DNA of 64,000 nt. Origin: Clostridium aceticum. Its GTDB lineage: Bacteria; Bacillota; Clostridia; Peptostreptococcales; Natronincolaceae. The position numbers and the translations under genes are program-made. The number at the start of each line of letters is the position of its first letter. Position 1 is the stretch's first letter. Below, one piece after another: positions 26,203 through 35,016 of the stretch. The notes beneath the pieces were generated by a model. The model had not been told where the DNA came from and searched no databases. It worked only from the letters and a program-made list of their open reading frames with translations. The stretch is from assembly GCF_001042715.1 (NCBI RefSeq), contig NZ_CP009687.1, positions 2,409,418 through 2,473,417 of the forward strand. Direction: 5' to 3'.

Positions 26203-27090
26203 TTATTCGTATCCTAGTGTTCTCAAAGTATTTTGACTATTTCTCCAGTCTTCCTTTACCTTTACCCATAGTTCTAAGTATACCTTCGAACCTAAAAGCT
26301 TTTCCATATCCTCCCGAGCACTTTTACCAATACCCTTTAATTTTCTACCTTGTTTTCCTATGATAATCCCCTTATGAGACTTTTTCTCACAATAGATAGT
26401 GGCGTGAATATCTACAATGTTTTTTCCTTCTCGTTTTTTCATCATGGCTGTCTCCACAGCTACGCCATGAGGAACCTCTTCATGGATATAGTGCAGTATT
26501 TTTTCTCTGATAATCTCTGCCACAATCAATCGCTCTGGTTGATCTGTAATCATATCTCCCGGAAAATACTGTGGCCCAACAGGAAGAAAATCTATAATTT
26601 TATCAATTAACACCTGTAGGTTTGCTCCTTCCAATGCAGAAATTCCTACAATATCAGAAAACAATTCTTTATCTTTGTAGAGGCTATAAAGAGCATTAAA
26701 CTTTTCTTGATCTATTTTATCAATTTTATTCATTACGAGAATAATAGGCGTGCGAACATCCTTTAAAACCTCCATAATAAACTCATCGCCAGGACCTATG
26801 CTAGGGCTCTCATCTACTACAAATAAAATAGCATCTACCTCCCCTAAGGTATCCTTCGCTGCCCTTACCATATACTCTCCTAGCTTATGTTTCGGTTTAT
26901 GTATACCAGGTGTATCGATAAACACAATTTGAAAGTCATTTTCCGTATATACACTCTGTATTTTGTTTCTAGTCGTCTGAGGCTTATCTGACATGATAGC
27001 AATTTTTTCACCGATGATTTGATTCATTAAGGTAGACTTGCCTACATTAGGTCTACCAACAATAGTTACAAAACCTGATTTAAACTTCAT
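26203..27090 (-). CDS. era: GTPase Era
   Basis: 295 residues. Era binds 16S rRNA near its 3' end and helps mature the 30S subunit. GTPase motifs are G1 GRPNVGKST, G2 region KPQTTRNKI, G3 DTPGIHKP, G4 NKID and G5 SALEG. The C-terminal KH domain has IIGKQGRKLKGIGKSARED. The ATG at 27090 follows GAGGAG. It is in a chain with cdd, yqzL and recO; cdd ends 15 bp upstream. Confidence 0.97.
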   Translation of the reverse strand: MKFKSGFVTIVGRPNVGKSTLMNQIIGEKIAIMSDKPQTTRNKIQSVYTENDFQIVFIDTPGIHKPKHKLGEYMVRAAKDTLGEVDAILFVVDESPSIGPGDEFIMEVLKDVRTPIILVMNKIDKIDQEKFNALYSLYKDKELFSDIVGISALEGANLQVLIDKIIDFLPVGPQYFPGDMITDQPERLIVAEIIREKILHYIHEEVPHGVAVETAMMKKREGKNIVDIHATIYCEKKSHKGIIIGKQGRKLKGIGKSAREDMEKLLGSKVYLELWVKVKEDWRNSQNTLRTLGYE

Positions 27091-27105
27091 TGCAACAACT
27101 CCTCT

Positions 27106-27501
27106 TTATCTTTCTAGGTCTTCTGGAGAAAAGGAATTCGGTAATAACTCTTCTATGGTAAATACTTTATAATCCTCTTCTGTTTTTCCTATAATTAGTT
27201 TAATATCTTTACCGTATTCTACAATAACTTGTCTGCATATACCACAAGGAAAAGTATATTCATCGGCGGCACCTACTACAGCAATGGCTTCTATATCACG
27301 CTCACCTTCAGATACAGCTTTAAATATGGCAGTTCTTTCAGCACAGTTGGTTCCTCCATAGGAAGCACATTCAATATTGCATCCTCTATAAATTCTTCCT
27401 GATTTTGTTAGCACTGCTGCTCCTACTGGAAAGTGTGAGTAGGGGGCATAAGCATATTTTTGCGCCTCCAGGGCCTCCTTGACTAATATCTTGTATTCCA
27501 C
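27106..27501 (-). CDS. cdd: cytidine deaminase
   Basis: 131 residues, a small tetrameric type with GTG start and AAGGAGG ribosome site. It deaminates cytidine and deoxycytidine to uridine in pyrimidine salvage. Zinc ligands and the catalytic glutamate are visible in CNIECASYGGTNCAERTAIFKA (as CAE) and PCGICRQ. The N-terminal AYAPYSHFPVGAAV is also conserved. The cdd-era pair is common in Firmicutes. Confidence 0.96.
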   Translation of the reverse strand: MEYKILVKEALEAQKYAYAPYSHFPVGAAVLTKSGRIYRGCNIECASYGGTNCAERTAIFKAVSEGERDIEAIAVVGAADEYTFPCGICRQVIVEYGKDIKLIIGKTEEDYKVFTIEELLPNSFSPEDLER

Positions 27502-27520
27502 AGTATTTGCCTCCTTCTTA

Positions 27521-28600
27521 CTACTTCAATTCAATTTCTCTATTATTTGGGAAAATACAAACCCAGGTTTTTCCTTTATTTATTTTTAGTGGATTACCAC
27601 TTGCATCCTTAAACTGTGTAGCAGTATTGTAAGCACCTTTACTCCAAGTAATAGGAGTAGCCATACCATTAGAGATATAAAGACCCTTTCCACTACCGAT
27701 TAATTGTATATCTCTTCTTCCTTCAGCATCTCCAGCAATCACTCTAATATCAGCAAACTGGATGATAACATTCTTCGTTTCCAGCTGTTGATTATTATTT
27801 TCATCAATATGAGGCTTACCAAATTGATATCTCTTGTATTGTTGTGTAGCAGCATCATATTGAAACTCTGAAATATAATCATTTGAAAATGGTACTGTTA
27901 CAACTTCTGCTTTTTCTCCTTGAGGCACCCACTCTTCCTCAGAAAAATTGAATTTTGGTTGTAAGTCTTCTCTTTTTTCTTCTCTATAACCTACATTGTT
28001 CCATGCCTTCATAATGCCCTCAGCACTGGTATATAGACTGTGTTCGTACATTCCTCTTTGTTTTGACCTTACAGGATCACGCCATGCCATGATGGTCTCT
28101 AAGCCAGATAAACTATTTAAGTTAGCTGGTTTTAAGTTTTTTATAGCTTCAAAAGCCTGCGGACTTCCACCGTGGTGCACGAAAATGGCATCATGATCGA
28201 AGGCAAGATTTAGATAATAGTGTCTTGTACTTCTTACAGGACCTATCTTCTTTGTATCAAAATCTTGAAAAACTGCTACTAATCTAGTAATATTTCCTTC
28301 TGCTAAGGTTTCATACATGATATCTGCTTCAGAAATACCACTTTGCGGCAAAGCTACTTTTATATTATTGATCATCACTGCTACAGGTCGCCTCTCGGCA
28401 GCCTCCTCATCAATCCATAGACCGGTTAAGGGATTGATGGCTAAACCTTCGTAGGAAACCGCCTCTTCTATCTTCTCCACTTCTATTTCTATCGTAGGTT
28501 GATCCTGTGGGTCATCAGTTTCTGTTTTCTTGCCACAGGCTGTAATGGTTATCATAAAACTCATAATAAGTATAGCTATCATTATTTTATTGTATTTCAT
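27521..28600 (-). CDS. DUF3048 lipoprotein (YerB-like)
   Basis: 359 residues. The signal peptide ends in a lipobox (ITACG, cysteine near residue 22), so it is an external membrane-anchored lipoprotein. Two DUF3048 halves are visible: RRPVAVMINNIKVALPQSGISEADIMYE and the C-terminal QFADIRVIAGDAEGRRDIQLIGSGKG segment. Bacillus YerB is of this family. The role is not established; a link to the cell envelope or nucleic acid has been suggested for relatives. It lies 19 bp upstream of cdd. Confidence 0.85.
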   Translation of the reverse strand: MKYNKIMIAILIMSFMITITACGKKTETDDPQDQPTIEIEVEKIEEAVSYEGLAINPLTGLWIDEEAAERRPVAVMINNIKVALPQSGISEADIMYETLAEGNITRLVAVFQDFDTKKIGPVRSTRHYYLNLAFDHDAIFVHHGGSPQAFEAIKNLKPANLNSLSGLETIMAWRDPVRSKQRGMYEHSLYTSAEGIMKAWNNVGYREEKREDLQPKFNFSEEEWVPQGEKAEVVTVPFSNDYISEFQYDAATQQYKRYQFGKPHIDENNNQQLETKNVIIQFADIRVIAGDAEGRRDIQLIGSGKGLYISNGMATPITWSKGAYNTATQFKDASGNPLKINKGKTWVCIFPNNREIELK

Positions 28601-28624
28601 TTATAATCTCCCCTTTGTATATGT

Positions 28625-29323
28625 TTACCCCGCTATCTGAAAAAAAATAATTGTTATAACAATTCCTAAAACGCCTCCTACTAAAACCTCCAAGAAACTA
28701 TGAATTTTACCTTCTATCCGACTTTGACAAACCAGTAATGCCATCAAAGCAGAGAGGGTTGCTATAAACATATTTTCTGAAATAAAAGTCATTGCAGTAG
28801 CTAATGAGAAAGCAACTGCTGCATGGCCGCTGGGCATTCCCCCTTGTAGAGGTGTTCCTCTACCAAAATAAGCCTTTAAAGCAATAGTGCTAAAAATAAC
28901 AATAATTAATACGATAAAAGTAATATGTATTGGTGATTGTCGTACTCGTGTCAACAAAATATGTGTATAAGGATTTATTCTATGAAAAAAGATTAAGTAG
29001 GCTACAAGAATAGAGTTAATCGCAGCTATAAGTACCGCTCCTGCCGCCACATTTTTTGCAATCTTAGCAAACAAATGATACTTGTCAGTGATTAAGTCAA
29101 TGGCAGCCTCAATAGAAGTATTGATCATTTCTGCAATAATTACTACAGATATTGTGAGAAATAAAATCAAAATTTCTGTTCTTGCTAAATCAAAAAATAA
29201 ACTTAATACTAAAACAACAATAGCAGCAAAAAAGTGAATCTTCATATTTCTTTGAGTTTTGAGGGCATAAATAATGCCCTCAAAAGCATAATTAAAGCTT
29301 TCAATAAGTTTTCTTACCTTCAT
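28625..29323 (-). CDS. dgkA: diacylglycerol kinase / PAP2 phosphatase fusion
   Basis: 232 residues from the ATG at 29323, which has GGGGT upstream; the longer frame to 29347 overlaps ybeY. The N-terminal 115 residues are a DgkA-type undecaprenol/diacylglycerol kinase with three membrane helices and EMINTSIEAAIDL plus AKNVAAGAVLIAA. The C-terminal half is a PAP2-type membrane phosphatase with KAYFGRG, PSGHAAVAFSLA and SRIEGKIHSFLEVLVG. Kinase and phosphatase on one chain suggest control of the undecaprenol/undecaprenyl-phosphate balance. In Bacillus dgkA is a separate gene between ybeY (yqfG) and cdd, so the position is the usual one. Confidence 0.85.
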   Translation of the reverse strand: MKVRKLIESFNYAFEGIIYALKTQRNMKIHFFAAIVVLVLSLFFDLARTEILILFLTISVVIIAEMINTSIEAAIDLITDKYHLFAKIAKNVAAGAVLIAAINSILVAYLIFFHRINPYTHILLTRVRQSPIHITFIVLIIVIFSTIALKAYFGRGTPLQGGMPSGHAAVAFSLATAMTFISENMFIATLSALMALLVCQSRIEGKIHSFLEVLVGGVLGIVITIIFFQIAG

Positions 29324-29339
29324 CACTGCACAACCCCAT

Positions 29340-29795
29340 TTACTCACGTTTTATTCCCAACTGCTGCAATACAGCCTCCTCTTTGGCTCTCATTTCTTTT
29401 GCATCCTCTTCCTCCATATGGTCATAGCCCATAAGGTGAAACATACTGTGGACTGTTAAAAAAGCCATTTCCCTCTCAAAGGAATGTCCGTACTCTTTTG
29501 CTTGTTCTATGGCTTTTTCTACAGATATCACGATATCTCCTAGTATTTTTTCTTCAAGAACAGGACTATCATCATCTACCATAGGAAAAGATAATACATC
29601 TGTGGGACAATCTTTTTCTCTATAGGTTTTATTCAGTTCATGAATTTCTTCATTATCCACAAAGGATAAGCTCACTTCGTAGTCGGTTTCCCATCCTTCA
29701 TAATCTAAAGATGCCTTCACTAGTTTTTCTAAAGTTTTCACTAATGTTTCTTCTACTTCTATGATCTCTTGTCTATTATCAATTTCCAGCTCCAT
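29340..29795 (-). CDS. ybeY: endoribonuclease YbeY, rRNA maturation factor
   Basis: 151 residues. A metal-dependent RNase active in 16S rRNA 3'-end processing and ribosome quality control. The zinc signature H-x3-H-x5-H is in HSMFHLMGYDH (about residues 115-125), and TDVLSFPM precedes it. The start overlaps the end of the pgpH-like gene by 17 bp. The order phoH, pgpH, ybeY, dgkA is that of Bacillus. Confidence 0.96.
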   Translation of the reverse strand: MELEIDNRQEIIEVEETLVKTLEKLVKASLDYEGWETDYEVSLSFVDNEEIHELNKTYREKDCPTDVLSFPMVDDDSPVLEEKILGDIVISVEKAIEQAKEYGHSFEREMAFLTVHSMFHLMGYDHMEEEDAKEMRAKEEAVLQQLGIKRE

Positions 29796-31893
29796 AGGTT
29801 TTTCTTCCCTTCAATTCTTTGATATCTGTATCAGGATATTCAATTCTTTCATGAAAAATACCTAACATCACCTTAACAAAGGTCTTTTTAATAATATCTA
29901 CTTCCTTTAAAGTCAGGTTACTTTCCTCTAGCTGTCCGTCCTCCAGCTTGTCCTGGATGATTTTATGGGTAAGATTTTCTATCTTCTCCTTTGAAGGACT
30001 GGACATACTTCTTACAGCAGCTTCAACAGAGTCCGCCAGCATCACAATAGCAACCTCTTTTGTTTGAGGCTTAGGACCGCCATATCTAAAGCTCTGTTCA
30101 TCAATGTTTTCGCCATTTTCTCCATTTTTTGCCTTATGATAAAAATATGCCACCAATGTATCTCCGTGATGTTGCTCTATAAAATCCCTTACCTCTGATG
30201 GAAGCTTATATTTCTTGGCTAGGTCTACCCCATCCTTTACATGTCCTGTAATAATTAAACTGCTTAAGGAGGGGGTTAACTTATCATGAGGATTCTCAGA
30301 AGTTAACTGATTTTCTTTGAAAAAATAAGGTCTTTTTATTTTACCAATGTCATGATAAAAAGCCCCAACTCTTGCCAATAATGCATTGCCTCCTACTGCA
30401 TCCGCCGCTGCTTCACTCAAGTTGCCTACAATGATACTATGATGATAGGTTCCAGGCGCCTCTATTAATAACTTCTTCAAAAGAGGTTGATTGGGATTGA
30501 AGAGTTCCACTAATTTTAGTGGCGTAACCACTTCAAAGAGAGATTCCCATAGGGGTAATGTCCCTACTGTTAGTATGGAACAAAATAACCCATTTAAAAC
30601 CCCATAAAATCCATAGGTTAATACCTTCGTCACTTCGTTACTATTGATAAATCCAATACCAATAATGGTAGCAATATTGACAATACTAACGATCATTCCA
30701 GAAAGAAATATATTTGCTCTTTGTTGTGTATTAATGACACTAAAAACCCCGGCTGTACCTCCTAGAATAGCCATAGCAACGAAGATCATATCATTGCCGA
30801 TTATGATGCTTACTAAAATGGTCAAACATATATTTACCAAGAGTGCCAATCTTGCTTCAAGGAGAATCGCCACCAGCATAGCCGCAACTGCTACTGGTAT
30901 GATATAAATAGAGATACCAGCTACACCTTTTGCAATTAAAAGGGTACCTAAAATAATCATCAGTGCCATTAAAAGTTTATCGGTTTTTTGCAAAATTTCT
31001 CTGTTAAATACATAGATATAGGCAATGATTAAAATTTCCAGCACCAACACGATGAAGGCTATGCCTAGATATAGCATTACATCTATTCTGCTATCATCTG
31101 TTAAGATAGCTAATTCCCTCAGTAATTCTAGGCGATCATAAGTGACAAGATCTCCTTCTCTTAGTATAAGGTCACCCTTTTTTATCATAATTCTTTCAAC
31201 ACTTTCTACAGCTTCACGGCGAAGTCTTTCCGTAGCCTCTATATCGAAAAACATATTTGGTCGAATACTAGCATGAATCACTGTAATAGCTAATTCTTTT
31301 AGTGCTTCATTGAAATCTTCTAGTCCTATTATATAATCCTTTATATTGCCTTTTTCCAGCTGTAGGTTTTCCACCTTAATTCCTGTATTCATATTTTGTG
31401 CAATAATTTCATAAATATAGGTTTCCAGATAATTAAGTCGGTCTAAAGGAGCCGTTAAAGCAGTTTGAAGATTTTCTTTATTTAAATTCAAGTGATTTTG
31501 CTCTTCTATAATACTTTGTTTTTCTTCTTGATCTAATTCTTCATTCTCTCTTACTCCATAAACCAATTGAAAAAAACTTTCAATATCTTTTTTCACTTCA
31601 ATATGAACTCCATTATCAAAGTAATAAATTAACTCTACAGACTCCGATGCCTGTTCCTTTAGTTTTTGTGTTGTCCACCGATCTTCTATATCCTTAGGGG
31701 AATAAATATCTGCTGGAGCCTTGTGACCTAAGGATAGGTCAAATTTTTCTGGTCTTAAGCTTAATGTTAGCAAAGAAAAGATACTTACAAAAAAAATCAT
31801 AGCAAGAAGTATATGCTGTAACCTTTTGGTTTTCAGATACCTTCCAATCAGGTTCTTTGAAAGCTTGTCTCTCCAGTCCTTTAAAAATTTCAT
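29779..31893 (-). CDS. pgpH: 7TMR-HDED/HD membrane phosphodiesterase, c-di-AMP type
   Basis: 704 residues. An N-terminal membrane anchor precedes a long extracellular domain (about 55-270). A block of seven membrane helices follows (about 275-475), then a cytosolic HD domain with HHSIIVGNLSEAA, FYHDIGKIKRP, TGHVKDGVDLA and EQHHGDT. This is the PgpH/YqfF architecture; PgpH degrades the second messenger c-di-AMP. In Bacillus the gene (yqfF) lies at the same place between phoH and ybeY. Confidence 0.93.
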   Translation of the reverse strand: MKFLKDWRDKLSKNLIGRYLKTKRLQHILLAMIFFVSIFSLLTLSLRPEKFDLSLGHKAPADIYSPKDIEDRWTTQKLKEQASESVELIYYFDNGVHIEVKKDIESFFQLVYGVRENEELDQEEKQSIIEEQNHLNLNKENLQTALTAPLDRLNYLETYIYEIIAQNMNTGIKVENLQLEKGNIKDYIIGLEDFNEALKELAITVIHASIRPNMFFDIEATERLRREAVESVERIMIKKGDLILREGDLVTYDRLELLRELAILTDDSRIDVMLYLGIAFIVLVLEILIIAYIYVFNREILQKTDKLLMALMIILGTLLIAKGVAGISIYIIPVAVAAMLVAILLEARLALLVNICLTILVSIIIGNDMIFVAMAILGGTAGVFSVINTQQRANIFLSGMIVSIVNIATIIGIGFINSNEVTKVLTYGFYGVLNGLFCSILTVGTLPLWESLFEVVTPLKLVELFNPNQPLLKKLLIEAPGTYHHSIIVGNLSEAAADAVGGNALLARVGAFYHDIGKIKRPYFFKENQLTSENPHDKLTPSLSSLIITGHVKDGVDLAKKYKLPSEVRDFIEQHHGDTLVAYFYHKAKNGENGENIDEQSFRYGGPKPQTKEVAIVMLADSVEAAVRSMSSPSKEKIENLTHKIIQDKLEDGQLEESNLTLKEVDIIKKTFVKVMLGIFHERIEYPDTDIKELKGRKTYGAGN

Positions 31894-31928
31894 GCTTTCT
31901 CCTCCTATGTGGACACCTCCTACATCTC

Positions 31929-32903
31929 CTATGAATCTGTTTTCATTTTATCAGCTAGATCATAGGCTTGAATAATCTTTTGTACTAGAGGGTGTCGAAC
32001 AACATCTTTATCGGTTAAATAACAAAAGCCTACTTCTTTTATATCCTTTAGTATTGTGATAGCATGCTTTAATCCTGAAAACTTACCTCTAGGTAAGTCT
32101 ATCTGTGTAATATCTCCTGTTACTACTGCTTTAGACCCAAAACCTAGTCGTGTTAAAAACATCTTCATTTGTTCTTTTGTGGTATTCTGTGCCTCATCTA
32201 GTATGATAAAAGAGTTATCTAATGTCCTTCCCCTCATATAAGCCAATGGAGCTACCTCTATTAAACCTCTTTCCATATATTTTTGAAATTTATCTCCTCC
32301 TAATATATCAAATAAGCTGTCATACAAGGGTCTAAGATAAGGGTCTACTTTATCCTTCAAATCCCCTGGTAAAAATCCTAAACTTTCTCCTGCCTCAACT
32401 GCTGGTCGTGTTAAAATAATTTTATTCACTTCTTCGTTTCTAAAAGCTTTTACTGCCATAGCAACCGCCAAATAGGTTTTTCCTGTTCCAGCTGGTCCCA
32501 CACCAAAACTTAAATCCTTATGCTGAATTTCTTCTAAATATTGTTTTTGCCCTAATGTTTTAGGTTTTATAGGCTTTCCTTTAGCTGTGATTAAAAGGGC
32601 ATCTCCTACAAGATCCTTAATCTTATCCTGATTACCCTCCAACATCATATTAATGATATAAGTCACATTTTGAATTGTCAGGCTCTCACCCTTTTTAACG
32701 ACATTTTTCAACTCAACAATTAGTTTTTCTGCCAATCGAAGATTTTTTTCTTCTCCAATGAGGATAAGTTCTCCCTCTCTTGATATAATATCAATATTTA
32801 TATGTTTTTTTATCAATTTGATATTCTCATCAAAATTCCCAAAAAGCTCTTTAATAAAGTGCATATCCTGTACAACCATTCTTCTTTGTTGTTGATTTTC
32901 CAA
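31929..32903 (-). CDS. phoH: PhoH family ATPase
   Basis: 324 residues from a TTG at 32903, with AGGAGG eight bases upstream. PhoH-like proteins are RecA-fold ATPases with suspected RNA helicase or RNA-processing roles. Walker A is GPAGTGKTYLAVAMA (about 138-152) and Walker B is FIILDEAQN. The N-terminal 90 residues match the usual KH-like part. The start lies 4 bp from the yqfD stop, so the two are translationally close. It belongs to the yqfC, yqfD, phoH, pgpH, ybeY chain. Confidence 0.95.
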   Translation of the reverse strand: MENQQQRRMVVQDMHFIKELFGNFDENIKLIKKHINIDIISREGELILIGEEKNLRLAEKLIVELKNVVKKGESLTIQNVTYIINMMLEGNQDKIKDLVGDALLITAKGKPIKPKTLGQKQYLEEIQHKDLSFGVGPAGTGKTYLAVAMAVKAFRNEEVNKIILTRPAVEAGESLGFLPGDLKDKVDPYLRPLYDSLFDILGGDKFQKYMERGLIEVAPLAYMRGRTLDNSFIILDEAQNTTKEQMKMFLTRLGFGSKAVVTGDITQIDLPRGKFSGLKHAITILKDIKEVGFCYLTDKDVVRHPLVQKIIQAYDLADKMKTDS

Positions 32904-32906
32904 AGA

Positions 32907-34130
32907 CTAGTCCTCCTCAACTTGTTCAAATTCTTCAATTTCTTGGATTTGTAATTTCTTTTGTTCACCAATTTCTTCTAAAACCTCAATAATTAAGTTG
33001 CCATGTAATGTATTGTTTTCAACAGTAAATTCTGTATTACTGCCAAGTATCCTAAGATCCTTAGGGATTTGTTCCACCAACTCCTCTATCAAAACTTCGT
33101 GCAAAGTATTTTTTGCTACTTCTATATCCACCTTCTCTGTAACTTCTATTGCCTCATAAATCTCTTCCGTTATAATTTCGACGGGGAGGCCTTTATTCCT
33201 CCATTGAATAGGCTTTTTTGAAGTTTTTTCAATGACATATGTTTCATAGGGATGGTCGCCTTTACTTAGAGCAAGCTCTAATTCTCCCAACTTGATGACT
33301 CTTCTTGTATACTTTTCTCCTGTTTTTTCTTTATTTACCTTCACCAATGGCGTGGTCTTTTCTATCTCATAATAGGTTCTTGCATACACCTCTCCATAAG
33401 CATGCAAATAGATAGCAGCCTCCATTCCTTCTCTTTGTATCAGTCCTGTAATAAGAAGATCTCCTTCTGCTACGATATCTCCCTTGTCAATCACTGCATC
33501 ACCATTTCTAGCAATGACTCTTTCAATCACACCACTTTTTCTAGCTACTACATCACAAGGAGTATCCTTATCAATTTTGGGAGGTGGAGGTGTTTTTTCA
33601 ACAACTTCTATCTTAGCATGTATACCATTGATTTCTATTCCAATCCAGGCTAAATCATGGATACTCAACAATGTGTTATTTTCAATTTCCCTTAGATCAA
33701 TAGCATACCTATTTACTCCTGGTTTAAAGCCAATTTCCTCCAAAACCGTTAATATTTCTAAGCTAGATACCCTCTCATTGCCAGTCACGTCTATCACTAA
33801 AACAAAACTTGATACTACTAGCAATAGAATTAAAGAAAAAAATGCCCCCAATATAAGCATTTTTCTTTTCTTTACTTTACTAAACCAAAATGGATAGCCA
33901 TTTTTTTCTGATATATATACTTTACAGCCTGCCCTTCTAGCAAGTTTACGTAGTGTTTTAAATCCCCTGATGCCTATTTTTGCCTCTAGGGTTGTATAAT
34001 TGATTCTTTTAATATCCCACAAATAAACTTCTTTTGCAATACACATGTTAATAAATTTTTCTAAAGCTAATCCTTCTATTTTTATAATAACATAGCCTCT
34101 TAAATAATTCCATAGTTTCAGTATCAACAA
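32907..34130 (-). CDS. yqfD: sporulation protein YqfD
   Basis: 407 residues from a TTG at 34130, with GGGGTGAT upstream. One membrane segment lies near residues 90-115 (MLILGAFFSLILLLVVSSFVL), with a cytosolic N-terminal domain and a large external domain. The external part starts with a FtsQ/POTRA-like pattern (VSSLEILTVLEEIGFKPG) and ends in an acidic tail. In Bacillus YqfD belongs to the mother-cell sporulation regulon, but its exact role is unclear. It sits between yqfC and phoH as expected. Confidence 0.9.
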   Translation of the reverse strand: MLILKLWNYLRGYVIIKIEGLALEKFINMCIAKEVYLWDIKRINYTTLEAKIGIRGFKTLRKLARRAGCKVYISEKNGYPFWFSKVKKRKMLILGAFFSLILLLVVSSFVLVIDVTGNERVSSLEILTVLEEIGFKPGVNRYAIDLREIENNTLLSIHDLAWIGIEINGIHAKIEVVEKTPPPPKIDKDTPCDVVARKSGVIERVIARNGDAVIDKGDIVAEGDLLITGLIQREGMEAAIYLHAYGEVYARTYYEIEKTTPLVKVNKEKTGEKYTRRVIKLGELELALSKGDHPYETYVIEKTSKKPIQWRNKGLPVEIITEEIYEAIEVTEKVDIEVAKNTLHEVLIEELVEQIPKDLRILGSNTEFTVENNTLHGNLIIEVLEEIGEQKKLQIQEIEEFEQVEED

Positions 34131-34142
34131 CTATATCACCCC

Positions 34143-34418
34143 TTAATCTGTAAATTCCACCTGCTGAATCTCTCCTATTATGATGATCTCCTCTAGAATA
34201 ATATTTTTTATGAGCAAGTTTTTTCCAATGATCCTCAACACGCCACTTTTTGTATTGATTCTTATTCGATTACTGCTATATTCAATGATACCTTTATGAT
34301 TTTCTATATAGATTTGGAGATTGCCTACCATAGTAATTTTAGGTATATCCAAAATAATATCTTTAGGCAGCTCTAAAATTTCCGCTAAACTTTTCTTGAT
34401 CTCTTCATTTTTTTTCAT
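34143..34418 (-). CDS. yqfC: sporulation protein YqfC
   Basis: 91 residues from the ATG at 34418, chosen because GGAGGTG lies six bases upstream. The sequence matches the YabP/YqfC family pattern: LELPKDIILDIPKITMVGNLQIYIENHKGI, then alternating strands ending LLIKNIILEEIIIIGEI. YabP of this family is needed for spore-coat assembly. The stop lies 12 bp from the yqfD start, so the pair is co-translated in all likelihood. Confidence 0.9.
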   Translation of the reverse strand: MKKNEEIKKSLAEILELPKDIILDIPKITMVGNLQIYIENHKGIIEYSSNRIRINTKSGVLRIIGKNLLIKNIILEEIIIIGEIQQVEFTD

Positions 34419-34479
34419 TCGGCACACCTCCCCATATATTCAATTTTTATGCTTTATTGCTTTTATGTAGACCAAAAAA

Positions 34480-34511
34480 AAGATAGAAGATGTAGTATCA
34501 TCTTCTATCTT
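34480..34511 (-). terminator. terminator overlapping the stop of the yqfB-position gene
   Basis: AAGATAGAAGATG and CATCTTCTATCTT form a perfect 13-bp stem with a 6-base loop, followed by eight T residues on the minus strand. The TAG stop at 34505-34507 is inside the stem. It separates the nfeD-floA unit from yqfC. Confidence 0.9.
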
Positions 34512-34954
34512 CTTAAAGCTTTAGGTTTTCCTAATATCTCTGACATAATAATCCCTTGCAACAAAGTCTCTTCGTCAAAGGAAATTTCATGATTTAAAGG
34601 GCTTTCTTGAATCTCATCTTCGTAGATGTTTTTTTGTTTTGGCTTATTTCTATATTCTTTATTAGGTTTGCTTTCTTCTAATGTGTACTTTGTTTCCAAA
34701 ACACTATCCTCTATATGCTGCTGATCATAGTCTACATATTCATAAGGGATATCCTCTTCAGGTGTAGAAGGCTGTTCCTTAAATACTTGATCAAAATCTC
34801 CTTTAAGCTCCTGCAAAAGCTCCCCTAATCTCCCTCTATTGTGTTGTCGGGTTGTGTCATTTTTTTGAGGGGTTGAGGACTTATTTGCCTTTTTATTGTT
34901 GCCAAAAATAGAGGTTATAACAGCAAAAATAACAAATATAATAATACTTTCCAC
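34505..34954 (-). CDS. small membrane-anchored protein of unknown function
   Basis: 149 residues from a GTG at 34954 (AGGAAGTG upstream). An N-terminal hydrophobic segment (residues 2-18, ESIIIFVIFAVITSIFG) is followed by a low-complexity polar and acidic stretch and a short conserved-looking end (SFDEETLLQGIIMSEILGKPKA). It takes the place of yqfB between floA and yqfC, but I do not recognise similarity. Being the last gene of the nfeD-floA unit, it may act with flotillin at the membrane; this is inference. Confidence 0.7.
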   Translation of the reverse strand: MESIIIFVIFAVITSIFGNNKKANKSSTPQKNDTTRQHNRGRLGELLQELKGDFDQVFKEQPSTPEEDIPYEYVDYDQQHIEDSVLETKYTLEESKPNKEYRNKPKQKNIYEDEIQESPLNHEISFDEETLLQGIIMSEILGKPKALRR

Positions 34955-35016
34955 AGCTGCATCACTTCCTTTTTAATATCGGCTGTGGTATCAGCCTTAT
35001 TCCTGTTGCGTCTATG

